This document shows positions 33,647 through 42,785 of a stretch of DNA of 64,000 nucleotides, in pieces; position 1 is the first letter of the stretch; each line of letters opens with the position of its first letter. The DNA comes from Bacillus yapensis (GTDB taxonomy: Bacteria > Bacillota > Bacilli > Bacillales > Cytobacillaceae), in NCBI RefSeq assembly GCF_005280205.1, contig NZ_SUND01000005.1, positions 170,734 to 234,733 of the forward strand, written 5' to 3'. A model generated the notes under the pieces. It saw only the letters and a program-made list of their open reading frames with translations. It was not told where the DNA came from and did not search any database. The position numbers and the translations under genes are program-made.

Positions 33647-33684
33647 TTTACAAGGTCCTATTTTCACCCTATAATTATCGATAA
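33647..33684 (+). promoter_or_regulatory. Promoter of the esterase gene
   Basis: TTTACA (33647-33652), 17-base spacer, TATAAT (33670-33675). A TTATCGATAA palindrome overlaps the -10 at 33675-33684. Confidence 0.6.
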
Positions 33685-33721
33685 CATTCTCAATTAATCC
33701 ATACAAAGGACGGTCAAGAAA

Positions 33722-34558
33722 ATGGATATCCGAACAAATCATTCACCCATTCCTATGGCTACTCTCCCCAATTCCCATCGATGGGTCATGCGTTCTAAAG
33801 AATCAGGCAGAGACTATCAAATATCTGTCGCCTTTCCTTCAGAAGAGCCATCTTCTCAGGGATTTCCGATTGTTTATTTACTAGATGGAAATTCTGTTTT
33901 CGGGACGATGGTGGAATCAGTGCGGTTACAGTCCCGTATGCCTGCTAGAACTGGAATTGGTCCAGCCATTGTCGTAGGCATTGGCTATGAAACAGATACC
34001 CCATTCCATCCGAATCGCCATTATGATTACACGCTTCCTGTACTAGCCTCTGAATTGCCGCCAAGTTATGATGGAAAAGGTTGGCCAGAGCAAGGTGGAG
34101 CAGATCTCTTTTTGTCATTTATTGAAGAGGAGTTAAAACCATATATTGAGCAACAGTATCCCGTGAACAAAGAGCGTCAAATTCTATTTGGTCATTCTTT
34201 AGGTGGGCTTTTCACCTTACATACCCTTTTTACAAGACCTGAGTCTTTCCAAACGTATATTGCTGGAAGTCCGTCTATTGCTTGGAATGAGCGTTTGCTA
34301 TTAGAAGAGGAAAAAGAATTTTATCTGAAGCTGAACCTTATCAAGCATAAAAAACATCTCTTATTATCAGCCGGAGAATTAGAGAGAAGCCATGAAAGCA
34401 AAGTAAATGAAAAAGCTGAGGAGCTGGCAAAAAGGCTATCAAATCACACAAATCTAGTCGTAGCCTATGAGGAATTTGCAAACGAAAATCATATTTCCGT
34501 TTTGCCTGTTCTAATAGCAAGAGCGATTCGATTTTCTTTAAAAGTTTCAGAGGAATAA
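33722..34558 (+). CDS. Siderophore esterase (BesA/IroE-like)
   Basis: A 278-aa alpha/beta hydrolase of the esterase-D-like group. Nucleophile Ser159 is in LFGHSLGG and the likely catalytic His257 in NENHISVLP. The VYLLDGNSVF and VGIGYE segments are typical of trilactone siderophore hydrolases. Its place among Fur-box iron-uptake genes suggests cytoplasmic (no signal peptide) cleavage of an imported ferric siderophore such as bacillibactin to release iron. No siderophore synthesis genes are in the window. Confidence 0.85.
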   Translation: MDIRTNHSPIPMATLPNSHRWVMRSKESGRDYQISVAFPSEEPSSQGFPIVYLLDGNSVFGTMVESVRLQSRMPARTGIGPAIVVGIGYETDTPFHPNRHYDYTLPVLASELPPSYDGKGWPEQGGADLFLSFIEEELKPYIEQQYPVNKERQILFGHSLGGLFTLHTLFTRPESFQTYIAGSPSIAWNERLLLEEEKEFYLKLNLIKHKKHLLLSAGELERSHESKVNEKAEELAKRLSNHTNLVVAYEEFANENHISVLPVLIARAIRFSLKVSEE

Positions 34559-34593
34559 AAAACAACACGGTCGTCTAAACCGTGTTGTTTTAC
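34559..34593. terminator. Bidirectional terminator
   Basis: AAAACAACACGG / CCGTGTTGTTTT perfect stem between the esterase and the reductase genes. Confidence 0.85.
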
Positions 34594-34595
34594 AT

Positions 34596-35588
34596 TTACT
34601 TTCTTTTTCCAAGGACTACTGTACTGTAGACTTGTTTTGGTGCAGATGGCTCTAAGTAGAGCTTCACACTGTTCACAGCTGTCTGCCCTTCAAAAAATCC
34701 AGAACCGATGAGTGTCCGCTTATTAGGATATTGCACAATATCTCCTGCAGCATATACTCCTTCTACATTCGTAGCCATTTGAGCATCTACACGGATCTTA
34801 TTGTTATCAAAGTCTAAATCCCATTCTGACATTTGTCCCAATTCCATTTGGGCCCCGTGATGAACAATGAAATCATCGATGGAAAGCGTCTCTTCCAGAC
34901 CACCATTTTCATCCTTTAGAACTAACGTTTCAAGCCTTTCGTTGTTTCCAATCAGATCGGTGATCGTGTAGGGAATCTTCAACTCTACTTTTGATTGGAG
35001 TAATTTCTCATGATCTTCGGCACTCGCATGGAATTTATCACTTTTATTGACAAGCCACACCTTGTCCGCAAATTTGGATACCATCATCGCCCAATTGACC
35101 GCTCCGCTTCCTCCACCTGAAACTACTACTCTTTTTCCACTAAATTTCTCGATGTTTCGGATACTATAATGGAGGTTTTTCCCTTCATACTGCTCAGCCT
35201 TATCTAAAGTGAACTTTCGCATGTTAAAAATGCCTGCCCCAGCTGCAATAATGACTGTTTTCGTCATATGCTCCTCAAGATCCGTATGCAGATGAAAATA
35301 GCCATCTGAGTCTTTTTCAATTTGTTGTACTCTCTGTTCCAAAACAATCGTAGGATTCAGGCTTTCCGCTTGTTCCTGTAATTGTTCAACGAGTTGGGTA
35401 CCTGTTACACCAGGTAGGCCGGCCACATCATAAATCCATTTTTCAGGATAGAAAAACGCGACCTTTCCACCTAGCTGCGGTAAATGTTCAATTACCTTTG
35501 TTTTTAACCCTCTCATTTCACTGTAAAAAGCAGTGAATAAGCCAGTCGGCCCGCCGCCAATGATCGTTACATCATATACATCTTTCAA
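34596..35588 (-). CDS. Ferredoxin-NADP reductase, thioredoxin-reductase-like
   Basis: A 330-aa flavoprotein: FAD loop IIGGGPTGLFTAFYSE (9-24), NADPH loop VVSGGGSGAVNWAMMV, FAD-binding YAAGDIVQYPNKRT. There is no CxxC redox pair, so it is the YumC/YcgT-type ferredoxin (flavodoxin) reductase, not a thioredoxin reductase. It is 26 bases downstream of siderophore-binding protein 2 on the same strand, hence likely iron-regulated. It may supply electrons for reductive release of iron (inference). Confidence 0.88.
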   Translation of the reverse strand: MKDVYDVTIIGGGPTGLFTAFYSEMRGLKTKVIEHLPQLGGKVAFFYPEKWIYDVAGLPGVTGTQLVEQLQEQAESLNPTIVLEQRVQQIEKDSDGYFHLHTDLEEHMTKTVIIAAGAGIFNMRKFTLDKAEQYEGKNLHYSIRNIEKFSGKRVVVSGGGSGAVNWAMMVSKFADKVWLVNKSDKFHASAEDHEKLLQSKVELKIPYTITDLIGNNERLETLVLKDENGGLEETLSIDDFIVHHGAQMELGQMSEWDLDFDNNKIRVDAQMATNVEGVYAAGDIVQYPNKRTLIGSGFFEGQTAVNSVKLYLEPSAPKQVYSTVVLGKRK

Positions 35589-35613
35589 AATAACATCCCC
35601 AATTTCAAAACGA

Positions 35614-36564
35614 TCAATTATTTGTTAATTTTTCAACAATAAAATCGAATTGTTGATCTAATGAAAGTGGGTCATTAAAGAATGAACCTGCGGAATCTAC
35701 TTCAAATACAGTTCCATTTTTTACAGCAGGAAGGTCTTTCCATATGTTGCTTTCACTTACATTATTCTCAGCAGTATCTCCTGCCCACTTACTTGTGAAA
35801 ATATAATCACCTGCATATTCAGGAAGAACTTCTAAAGAAATACTCGCATATCCAAGTCCATTGTCTACAGCTTCTTCTTGTGCTTTTGGAGGAGCTTTTA
35901 AACCAAATTCAGTGTAGATAATTTCTCCACCACGCGCATAGCTATCACCATATATATAGATCCCTTTTGCGTAAGGCTGGATTAGAGAGACGGTCTTATC
36001 ACCAACAGCATCCACTACTTTTTGCTTGTTTTGTGCGACCTTTTCATCCCACTGTGTGATCCATTGTTCTGCTTGGTCTTCTTTGCCTAACATTTTCCCA
36101 AACTCTCTTAGCTGATCTTTGAAATCTAATTTTCCATATTCAATTTGAACAGTTGGCGCAGTTTCTTTTAATACCTCGATATTTTCATCTGTATTGTAGG
36201 CAATAATTAAATCTGGATCGAGCTCCAACACTGCTTCTGCAGATGTTCCCTCACCAAGATTTGTTGCATCTTCTAGCTTTCCGTCAAAATATGGGTTATC
36301 AATGGCCATTTGTGTAACGCCAATTGGGGTAACACCTAAAGTAAGCAAATAACCTACATATGTTGGTCCTAAAACAACTACTCTTTCTGGGTTGGCAGGA
36401 ATTTCAACATCACCAAAATCGCTTTTATATGTTCTTGTTTTCTTTTCCTCTGTCGCTGAATTGTCATCTGCAGGCTTAGAATCACTATTCCCACAAGCTG
36501 CTAATACAGAGATGAGCAATACAAAAATTGCTAAAACACTAGAAAGTCTACTAAATTTTTTCAT
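35614..36564 (-). CDS. Iron-siderophore-binding lipoprotein 2 (YfiY-like)
   Basis: A 316-aa class III binding protein with lipobox VLAAC (Cys24), VEIPANPERVVVLGPTYVGY and AVLELDPDLIIAYN. It is divergent from two FecCD permeases, the arrangement of B. subtilis yfiY and yfiZ-yfhA for hydroxamate siderophores. The long helix joining the lobes and the C-terminal FFNDPLSLDQQFDFIVEKL are typical. Fur box at 36725-36745 serves both directions. Confidence 0.9.
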   Translation of the reverse strand: MKKFSRLSSVLAIFVLLISVLAACGNSDSKPADDNSATEEKKTRTYKSDFGDVEIPANPERVVVLGPTYVGYLLTLGVTPIGVTQMAIDNPYFDGKLEDATNLGEGTSAEAVLELDPDLIIAYNTDENIEVLKETAPTVQIEYGKLDFKDQLREFGKMLGKEDQAEQWITQWDEKVAQNKQKVVDAVGDKTVSLIQPYAKGIYIYGDSYARGGEIIYTEFGLKAPPKAQEEAVDNGLGYASISLEVLPEYAGDYIFTSKWAGDTAENNVSESNIWKDLPAVKNGTVFEVDSAGSFFNDPLSLDQQFDFIVEKLTNN

Positions 36565-36724
36565 CGTTATTCCTCTTTCTATTTATTAGTTTAAATGTTG
36601 AAGATTGAGTCAAACGGAACAGATAGATGCCTTTTAACCATATATTCAACACATTTTTACTGTAAACGATTACACTCGAGAGTCTGTTTCTGATAAAATA
36701 AATTTATAACTCTTGCTATCTTAT

Positions 36725-36745
36725 TGAAAATAATTATCATTATCA
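36725..36745. promoter_or_regulatory. Fur box between binding protein 2 and the permeases
   Basis: TGAAAATAATTATCA plus TTATCA: overlapping 7-1-7 Fur motifs with one mismatch. The rest of the 328-base gap (36565-36892) is AT-rich, with no gene seen. Confidence 0.75.
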
Positions 36746-36892
36746 ATATATATCCGATTCGGAAAAATTTCAACTATTTTTAGAGAAATATAGTTCCAAA
36801 CCTTTTAAATGTGGACTCGCATCCTTTTCATTGATAGAATATTCTCGGATCTAATCATAATGATCCGTATAAAAAAACATTGAGGTTTTATA

Positions 36893-37927
36893 ATGACCAA
36901 AACAACTATAAATGAATCAGAAAAAATTCATTCAAGACCATTTACTGCCTTTTTTATTATAATTGCTGGATGTGTAGCCTTAGTTTTCGGATTGGCACTC
37001 TCGATATCAGTGGGAGCGGCTGATATTGACTTACGGACCGTTTGGGAAGCTGTCTTTCAATTTAATCCGGACAAAGAAGGTCATACCGTTATCCAAGAAA
37101 TACGTCTTCCCCGCTCACTAGCTGATGTTCTTGTAGGAGCTAGTTTTTCCGTAGCCGGTGCGATTATGCAAGGAATGACACGGAATCCTCTTGCCGATAG
37201 CGGCCTTTTAGGAATTAATGCTGGAGCCATTTTTATGGTAGCTCTATGCTTTGCGTTCCTTCCTGGAATCTCCTACAATACCTTGATGCTTTTTTCTTTT
37301 ATAGGTGCTGGATTAAGTTTGGCGCTTATTTACGGGGTTGGTTCTCTCGCCAAAAATGGATTGTCACCTGTCAGGCTTGTCCTGGCCGGAGCCGCTGTGA
37401 GTGCCTTACTAACAGCTTTGAGTGAAGGTATCGCCATTTACTTTAATCTAAGCCAAGATTTAGCCTTTTGGTACGCTGGAGGAGTCGCAGGTATTCAATG
37501 GCTCCAAATTAAATATATGTTCCCTTGGATTATGGCTGGATTAATCGGTGCGATGTTCTTATCCCCTTCTATTACCGTGTTGAGCCTTGGAGAGGAAATA
37601 GCCACAGGTCTTGGACAACGCACGAGATTAGTGAAATTAGCAAGTGTTCTCGTCGTATTAATATTGGCTGGGGCAGCCGTATCTGCTGTTGGACCAATTG
37701 GGTTTGTTGGACTACTTATTCCCCATTTAACACGTTTCTTAGTGGGCGTCGATTATCGATACATCATTCCATGTTCAGCTATTTTGGGAGGTTTATTTAT
37801 GACCATCGCTGATATTGGAGCACGAATGATTAATCCCCCTTATGAAACACCGATTGGGTTTATTTTTGCGTTAATAGGCGTTCCCTTCTTTTTATATGTA
37901 GCGCGAAATGAAAGGAGGGCATTTTGA
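36893..37927 (+). CDS. Iron-siderophore ABC permease 1 (YfiZ-like)
   Basis: A 344-aa FecCD-family permease with nine or ten helices. Conserved IRLPRSLADVLVGASFSVAGAI and GFVGLLIPHLTRFLVGVDYR (the ATPase-contact loop after GPIGFVGL). Overlaps the second permease by 4 bases. With it forms a heterodimeric channel; no ATPase gene follows, so a shared FhuC/YusV-type ATPase encoded elsewhere is expected, as in B. subtilis. Confidence 0.92.
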   Translation: MTKTTINESEKIHSRPFTAFFIIIAGCVALVFGLALSISVGAADIDLRTVWEAVFQFNPDKEGHTVIQEIRLPRSLADVLVGASFSVAGAIMQGMTRNPLADSGLLGINAGAIFMVALCFAFLPGISYNTLMLFSFIGAGLSLALIYGVGSLAKNGLSPVRLVLAGAAVSALLTALSEGIAIYFNLSQDLAFWYAGGVAGIQWLQIKYMFPWIMAGLIGAMFLSPSITVLSLGEEIATGLGQRTRLVKLASVLVVLILAGAAVSAVGPIGFVGLLIPHLTRFLVGVDYRYIIPCSAILGGLFMTIADIGARMINPPYETPIGFIFALIGVPFFLYVARNERRAF

Positions 37928-38949
37928 TGAGTTCAGCCAATTTTGAGCGTCAGAAAAAAACACGCCGAATCTCTGTCATAACAATCTTTTCTATTTTAAT
38001 AGTAATTACATTTTTCATCAGTATGAACACTGGTTTGTCTCGTTTAACACCGATGGAGGTTATGGATACTCTATTTGGTCACGGAACAGCGAAACAGGAC
38101 CTTATTTTACACAAAATCCGCCTACCTCGTATCGTGATTTCAATTCTTGTTGGAGCTGGATTAGCTGTATCTGGCTGCATTTTACAAGGAATATCTCGAA
38201 ATGACATGGCTGATCCAGGCATTCTCGGAATCACTGCGGGTGCTGGATTAATGGTCGTTTTATTTATCGCTTACTTTCCAACTGCAGCAGATGCGCCATC
38301 GCTTTATCTGCCATTTCTTGCGTTAATTGGTGGTGGGTTAACGGCTGCACTTATTTATGTTTTAGCTTATAAAAAACAAGAGGGATTACTTCCAACAAGG
38401 TTTCTACTTACGGGAATTTCAGTGTCAGTTGGGTTAATTGCATTAATTAATGTACTTACACTACGACTGCACCCTTCAAAATTCCAGTATGTCGCCGTTT
38501 GGCTTGCTGGAAGAATTACTGGGACGACATGGGATCATGTATTAGCTCTTCTCCCCTGGATTATTCTTTTATTCGCGTTTGTATTCTATCGTGCACGTCA
38601 TTTAGATGTGATGATATTTGGTGATAATATCGCAACTGGTCTTGGGATCAATGTTGAGAAAGAACGCCTAGTATATTATGCAGCAGCAACTATGCTTGCC
38701 GCAGCTTGCGTCTCTGTAAGTGGAGGAATTGGTTTTGTCGGGTTGATCGCTCCTCATTTGGCAAGAAAACTAGTGGGCCACAATCATAAGTATCTACTTC
38801 CAGCCTCCGCACTAGCTGGAGCCTTGCTCTTATTGATTGCTGATACGCTCGGCCGTTCTCTTTTTCTTCCATCAGAGATTCCTGCAGGGATTGTCGTTGC
38901 CGTCATTGGGGCGCCATACTTCCTATATCTACTTGCTCGTGCAAAGTGA
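37924..38949 (+). CDS. Iron-siderophore ABC permease 2 (YfhA-like)
   Basis: A 341-aa FecCD permease: IRLPRIVISILVGAGLAVSGCI and SGGIGFVGLIAPHLARKLVGHNHK. Start ATG 37924 overlaps the stop of permease 1, with AAAGGAGG upstream. It is the second half of the channel and is followed by a terminator, confirming that the operon has no ATPase gene. Confidence 0.92.
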   Translation: MMSSANFERQKKTRRISVITIFSILIVITFFISMNTGLSRLTPMEVMDTLFGHGTAKQDLILHKIRLPRIVISILVGAGLAVSGCILQGISRNDMADPGILGITAGAGLMVVLFIAYFPTAADAPSLYLPFLALIGGGLTAALIYVLAYKKQEGLLPTRFLLTGISVSVGLIALINVLTLRLHPSKFQYVAVWLAGRITGTTWDHVLALLPWIILLFAFVFYRARHLDVMIFGDNIATGLGINVEKERLVYYAAATMLAAACVSVSGGIGFVGLIAPHLARKLVGHNHKYLLPASALAGALLLLIADTLGRSLFLPSEIPAGIVVAVIGAPYFLYLLARAK

Positions 38950-38963
38950 TAAACAAATGTGAG

Positions 38964-38998
38964 GCATGTTTTCTCAATATGAGAAGCATGCTTTTTTT
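38964..38998 (+). terminator. Terminator of the permease operon
   Basis: GCATG.TTTTCTC / GAGAA.GCATGC stem and seven T residues. Confidence 0.8.
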
Positions 38999-39066
38999 GA
39001 AAAAATCCCCCTAGAAAAATGTATAATTAAATGGAAAAATGCCTAATAGGAGGAGCACCTTACACA

Positions 39067-40017
39067 ATGAAGAAGCTACTAAAGAGTAAAGTGATCAGAA
39101 TTCTAGCTATTATATTAGTCTTATATTTCTTAAACTTGATATTCCCAAAAACGCAAACCACTCTTGATCAATCGTGGTTCCCTAGTGAAAACAAAGGACC
39201 GCTTGTCATTGCCCATCAGGCAGGTAATCAAGAAAGACCTTCCTCTACGAATCTAGCTTTTGAGCATGCCGTAGAAATTGGATCGGATGTGCTTGAATTT
39301 GATGTGGCTTTGACGAAGGACAATCAGCTTGTTACGATCCATGACCTTTCATTAGATCGGACGACAAATGGTACTGGACTCGTACGTGATCATACGTATG
39401 AAGAAATTAAAGCTCTTGATGCAGGTTATGGACTTGAGGATGAAAACGGTCAACCTATTCGCGAGGTTTCTGGAAATCCTTATATCGAAGAAGGCGCCTA
39501 TATCCCCCATTTAGAAGAAATTTTCACCAAGTATGGGGATTACAAAATGGTCATTGAATTGAAAGACTCAGGTGAAGACGGGAAAAAGAATGCCAAGGTA
39601 TTCTGGGATTTAGTTCAGAAATACGATATGGAGGACAATCTTGTTGTCGCTTGCTTTGATAAGGAGACGTTAAAAGAACTTCGCGCACTATCCGATGACA
39701 AACTAATCTCTTCCGCTAGTGAAGGTGAAATGTATCCATTTTACGCGTTCTATTTACTTGGACTTCCTGTCTTTAATAATTTTGTTTCTTTTGAAATGCT
39801 TCATATTCCAGTTAGCTATAACATAAAAGGGGTCAATTTAAATCTATTAACCGATTCCCTTCTGTCAGATGCGCATAAACGGAATATGGCTGTGTACTAT
39901 TGGACGATTAATGATGAAGACGAAATGCGTAAGCTTATAAGAATGGGTGTAGATGGAATCATGACGGACCGCCCCGAATTGCTTATTCAAGTATTGAAGG
40001 AAGAAGGACTAAGATAA
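39067..40017 (+). CDS. Membrane-anchored glycerophosphodiester phosphodiesterase-like protein
   Basis: A 316-aa protein from ATG 39067 (TAGGAGGAG upstream). One N-terminal membrane helix (about 8-26) precedes a GDPD TIM barrel: LVIAHQAGNQERPSSTNLAF, then VLEFDVALTKDNQLVTIHD, MVIELKD and a closing GVDGIMTDRPELL. The usual HRG...PENT signature has become HQAG...PSSTN, so the metal-binding Glu of PENT is absent, although EFDV and the second His (IHD) remain. Either it uses other ligands or its activity differs. Outer-face phospholipid or teichoic-acid breakdown is the family expectation. Confidence 0.8.
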   Translation: MKKLLKSKVIRILAIILVLYFLNLIFPKTQTTLDQSWFPSENKGPLVIAHQAGNQERPSSTNLAFEHAVEIGSDVLEFDVALTKDNQLVTIHDLSLDRTTNGTGLVRDHTYEEIKALDAGYGLEDENGQPIREVSGNPYIEEGAYIPHLEEIFTKYGDYKMVIELKDSGEDGKKNAKVFWDLVQKYDMEDNLVVACFDKETLKELRALSDDKLISSASEGEMYPFYAFYLLGLPVFNNFVSFEMLHIPVSYNIKGVNLNLLTDSLLSDAHKRNMAVYYWTINDEDEMRKLIRMGVDGIMTDRPELLIQVLKEEGLR

Positions 40018-40019
40018 AC

Positions 40020-40048
40020 AAAAAACTGCAGAGCTCTGCAGTTTTTTT
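40020..40048. terminator. Bidirectional terminator
   Basis: AAAAACTGCAGAG / CTCTGCAGTTTTT near-continuous palindrome between convergent genes; it overlaps the stop of the channel gene. Confidence 0.75.
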
Positions 40049-41075
40049 ATCCCACAATTTTCATATAAGTCGGTTCATCACAGATGATAAATAGCTTAGC
40101 TTGATCAGAGATTTTTTCATTGTGGCGGCGGGCAATGTCGAGGGAACTTCCCTCTGAAATGAGAACAGCCCCCATGTCAAATAGTTCCATGGCTGCATCC
40201 CTGTACGTATTCCAATGGGGTTTTGCCTGAATTTCATAAAGATTTTCGCCATCTGTATTACTTAACATCTGATTGAACAATTTACTTGAACCATGATAGA
40301 GAGAGGCATGGGCCATAAGTCGGGAAACAGAATCATTGGAAAGAATGAATTCATCAACGTTCGCGTGTTCAAATAATGCAATATGTTTGTCTTTCTTTAT
40401 CTCTACGATGGTATAAATACTTTTCTCATATTTCTTTGAGATATGCTCCACTCTGGAGGCAGTTAACAACGTTTTTCCATCCGCATATTCTGCAAAGTCA
40501 TTTCGATCATCTGAAAAAATCGCTACTGATTTAGCTTCAAGAATATTGGCTTTCATCAGCACCTCTTCCTCAGCAGGGTTCCCACTGACAAAATGTACTC
40601 GATCATGTTCGATTGGCGTCCGTTCTGCATGCTCCACAATTACCACATCACAGTTTTGACCACTATTCAGAATTTCTTCCACGACATTTTCTAGTTTTTC
40701 TTTCGATGCACCAATTAAGATATAATGCTCCTTTCCTGAATACGTCAATTGCCCTTCCTCCTTCAACTTTTGGTACCTACTGAGGCCCTCAAATATCTTC
40801 CCGATGATCACACCCATGGCACCGATCCCAACTGTATAGATGAGTAGCATCGTAAAGATTCTTCCAATATCACTTTTCGGAAAAAAATCTCCATACCCGA
40901 CTGTTACTAGAGTGGTCATTGTCCACCACACCGCATCGATAAAGCGAGGGAAGGTCTCTGGCTCAACAAACCTCATTGTTACACTGCTAATAAGAATCAT
41001 GATAATAGCAAGAAAAATAGCATCTCGGAGCCTAATCTTCGTTATTTTCGAAAAAACTCTATGTAAAATCCACAT
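40047..41075 (-). CDS. Two-helix potassium channel with RCK domain
   Basis: A 342-aa K+ channel of the MthK/YugO type. TM1 is about 17-34, the pore helix and selectivity filter is TLVTVGYGDFFP (filter TVGYGD at 58-63), and TM2 is about 72-95. A cytoplasmic RCK/TrkA-N domain follows (HYILIGASKEKLENVVEEIL onwards). The RCK nucleotide loop is G-A-S-K rather than GxGxxG, as in channels gated by ions rather than NAD. It is the last gene of a five-gene operon with a GSP-synthase-like ATP-grasp protein and a DUF350 protein. Confidence 0.9.
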   Translation of the reverse strand: MWILHRVFSKITKIRLRDAIFLAIIMILISSVTMRFVEPETFPRFIDAVWWTMTTLVTVGYGDFFPKSDIGRIFTMLLIYTVGIGAMGVIIGKIFEGLSRYQKLKEEGQLTYSGKEHYILIGASKEKLENVVEEILNSGQNCDVVIVEHAERTPIEHDRVHFVSGNPAEEEVLMKANILEAKSVAIFSDDRNDFAEYADGKTLLTASRVEHISKKYEKSIYTIVEIKKDKHIALFEHANVDEFILSNDSVSRLMAHASLYHGSSKLFNQMLSNTDGENLYEIQAKPHWNTYRDAAMELFDMGAVLISEGSSLDIARRHNEKISDQAKLFIICDEPTYMKIVG

Positions 41076-41079
41076 AAGC

Positions 41080-42309
41080 CTACCCCCTCTCTTTTAACAG
41101 TCCTACGGGCAAGAAATAAGAAAGGTTATTCGTGATCGTCCCTCCAACTCTAAGCCCGAATGCAGCTGATTTTCCATTAAGTAAAAAGCTTCCTATCAGA
41201 AGCTTGCCATCCTGAGTACCTTTTTCGCTATGAAACGCGACAGTTGGATGCTCGACAAATTGCTGATAAACAGGAACGAATTCCGAATAGGATCTTTGAA
41301 CATCCGCATGGAGCAACTGGCCATCCTTATTAAATATTTCTACCGTGTCTCCTTCCCTTCCAAAGGAAGGCTTTTTCACAAAAGGAATTCCTTTTTCGAT
41401 GAAATAATCAGCTTCAAGATACGTCGGAAGAAAGTACTCATCAATCCAAGTATGCTCTTCCTCTGTAAAAAAGGAGTGGTGCTCTTCATGTAATCCCCAA
41501 ATAATGGCCTGAACCGCTTTATTTTGTAATAGGAAAGCTGAAGGTGGATTAATCACTACAAGCTTCCCTTCCTCAATGAGCTCCATTAGCCATAAGCCAA
41601 TCGGATTTCCTTCCTCATCTTCGTCCTTTATCAAGCTTTCGATCGGGAATGTTTGACGATAAAGGATATCTATCTTAATCCCATCGTCATCAAATAAACC
41701 TACACCTCTACGAATTTGCAGCTTATGGAGAGGCGTAAATTTAGATGGCACAGCACTTTGTAAATAGAGCACCGTTTCTCGATCTTCGATATTATCTTCG
41801 TGAGCAGTAAAAACAATATGCGGGCTATTCGTACCGTAAGATACACTTGCCAAAACAGCTTTTCGTAATAACTCTTCCATCCCTTCATTTGGGTTCTCCA
41901 CACCAAATTCTTTGCATACCATTCCATTGATATGAAATAACTCCTTAATAAAAGTTGGCGTATCCGCATTGATTTCAATGCATTTATAGCTATCACCGTA
42001 AGGAATTAGATCAAGACGAGAAATAACGCTCTCAGCTGGGAGCGTTTTTAACCGAATAAATGCTAGTGTTTCTTTTGGGAATCCCATTTCAAGAAGAGTC
42101 TCATCAGGCACCTTTCGAAGCAAGGAAGCTGTTTTGAAAAAAATGGAACCAATTCGCTCACTTATTAGTCGTATTTGATCTACTTCATTTTGATTCAACA
42201 GCTTTATGTCATAAAGGGCATATTCTTCTCCATAAAGATCAGCCCAAAATCCTTCGATATTTCCATAAAACTGCTCTCTCTTCGTATGATAATTCGCTTG
42301 CCTTTTCAA
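41080..42309 (-). CDS. Glutathionylspermidine-synthase-like ATP-grasp protein
   Basis: A 409-aa protein matching the C-terminal synthetase part of glutathionylspermidine synthase (YjfC/YgiC group). It starts with GFWADLYGEEYALYDIKLL and contains SRLDLIPYGDSYKCIEINADTPTFIKE, VKKPSFGREGDTVEIF (ATP-grasp lysine and glycine loop) and a C-terminal GGTITNNLSYFLPVG. These proteins probably ligate an amine to a peptide or glutamate and often lie beside DUF350 genes; the true substrate is unknown. Overlaps the preceding gene by ATGA. Confidence 0.85.
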   Translation of the reverse strand: MKRQANYHTKREQFYGNIEGFWADLYGEEYALYDIKLLNQNEVDQIRLISERIGSIFFKTASLLRKVPDETLLEMGFPKETLAFIRLKTLPAESVISRLDLIPYGDSYKCIEINADTPTFIKELFHINGMVCKEFGVENPNEGMEELLRKAVLASVSYGTNSPHIVFTAHEDNIEDRETVLYLQSAVPSKFTPLHKLQIRRGVGLFDDDGIKIDILYRQTFPIESLIKDEDEEGNPIGLWLMELIEEGKLVVINPPSAFLLQNKAVQAIIWGLHEEHHSFFTEEEHTWIDEYFLPTYLEADYFIEKGIPFVKKPSFGREGDTVEIFNKDGQLLHADVQRSYSEFVPVYQQFVEHPTVAFHSEKGTQDGKLLIGSFLLNGKSAAFGLRVGGTITNNLSYFLPVGLLKERG

Positions 42310-42785
42310 TCTACTACATCTCCTAAGTCCTTCACATATAGCACATACACTCCGCGATCTTCATCAATCTCTGAAGAGGTAACAAGCTTTTGTCCGATAT
42401 GTGGAATGTCCACCACATCTTTTAATAGAAAGCGAATAGCATCAAAATGAGTGCTACAAGGAACACGCGTAAGTAAGCGAAAGTTTTCTCGTTCATTTGG
42501 GCTGCGAAACTCAACATGCAATCCTTTGCCGCGAAAGTTTAATTCATCTTCCCCTGACAAATTCCTTCCTACTTCTTTAAGCACCAATACCTCTTCTTCC
42601 CCATTCATCTCTGTAGAGACAAGCTCGTATTGGGTTCCTCTCATTATAAAGTACGTGCAAAGCTGCCTAGCGTACACCTCGTCTATCCCAACATTCGGTA
42701 TGAAATATTCATAGAACGGCTCATATTGGCCGCTTCCTTTATCAATATAGTAGGTTAATACTTTCAATGTACTTTCACGCCCCAT
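42306..42785 (-). CDS. Unknown 159-aa soluble protein of the ATP-grasp/DUF350 operon
   Basis: Hydrophilic, no signal or membrane segment. Contains LNFRGKGLHVEFRSPNERENFRLLTRVPCSTHFDAIRFLL split across residues about 85-125. Its ATG follows the DUF350 stop directly and its stop overlaps the ATP-grasp start, so it is coupled on both sides. Comparable operons of enterobacteria carry a similarly sized unknown protein (YjfK) here, but I cannot show homology. Function unknown. Confidence 0.7.
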   Translation of the reverse strand: MGRESTLKVLTYYIDKGSGQYEPFYEYFIPNVGIDEVYARQLCTYFIMRGTQYELVSTEMNGEEEVLVLKEVGRNLSGEDELNFRGKGLHVEFRSPNERENFRLLTRVPCSTHFDAIRFLLKDVVDIPHIGQKLVTSSEIDEDRGVYVLYVKDLGDVVD

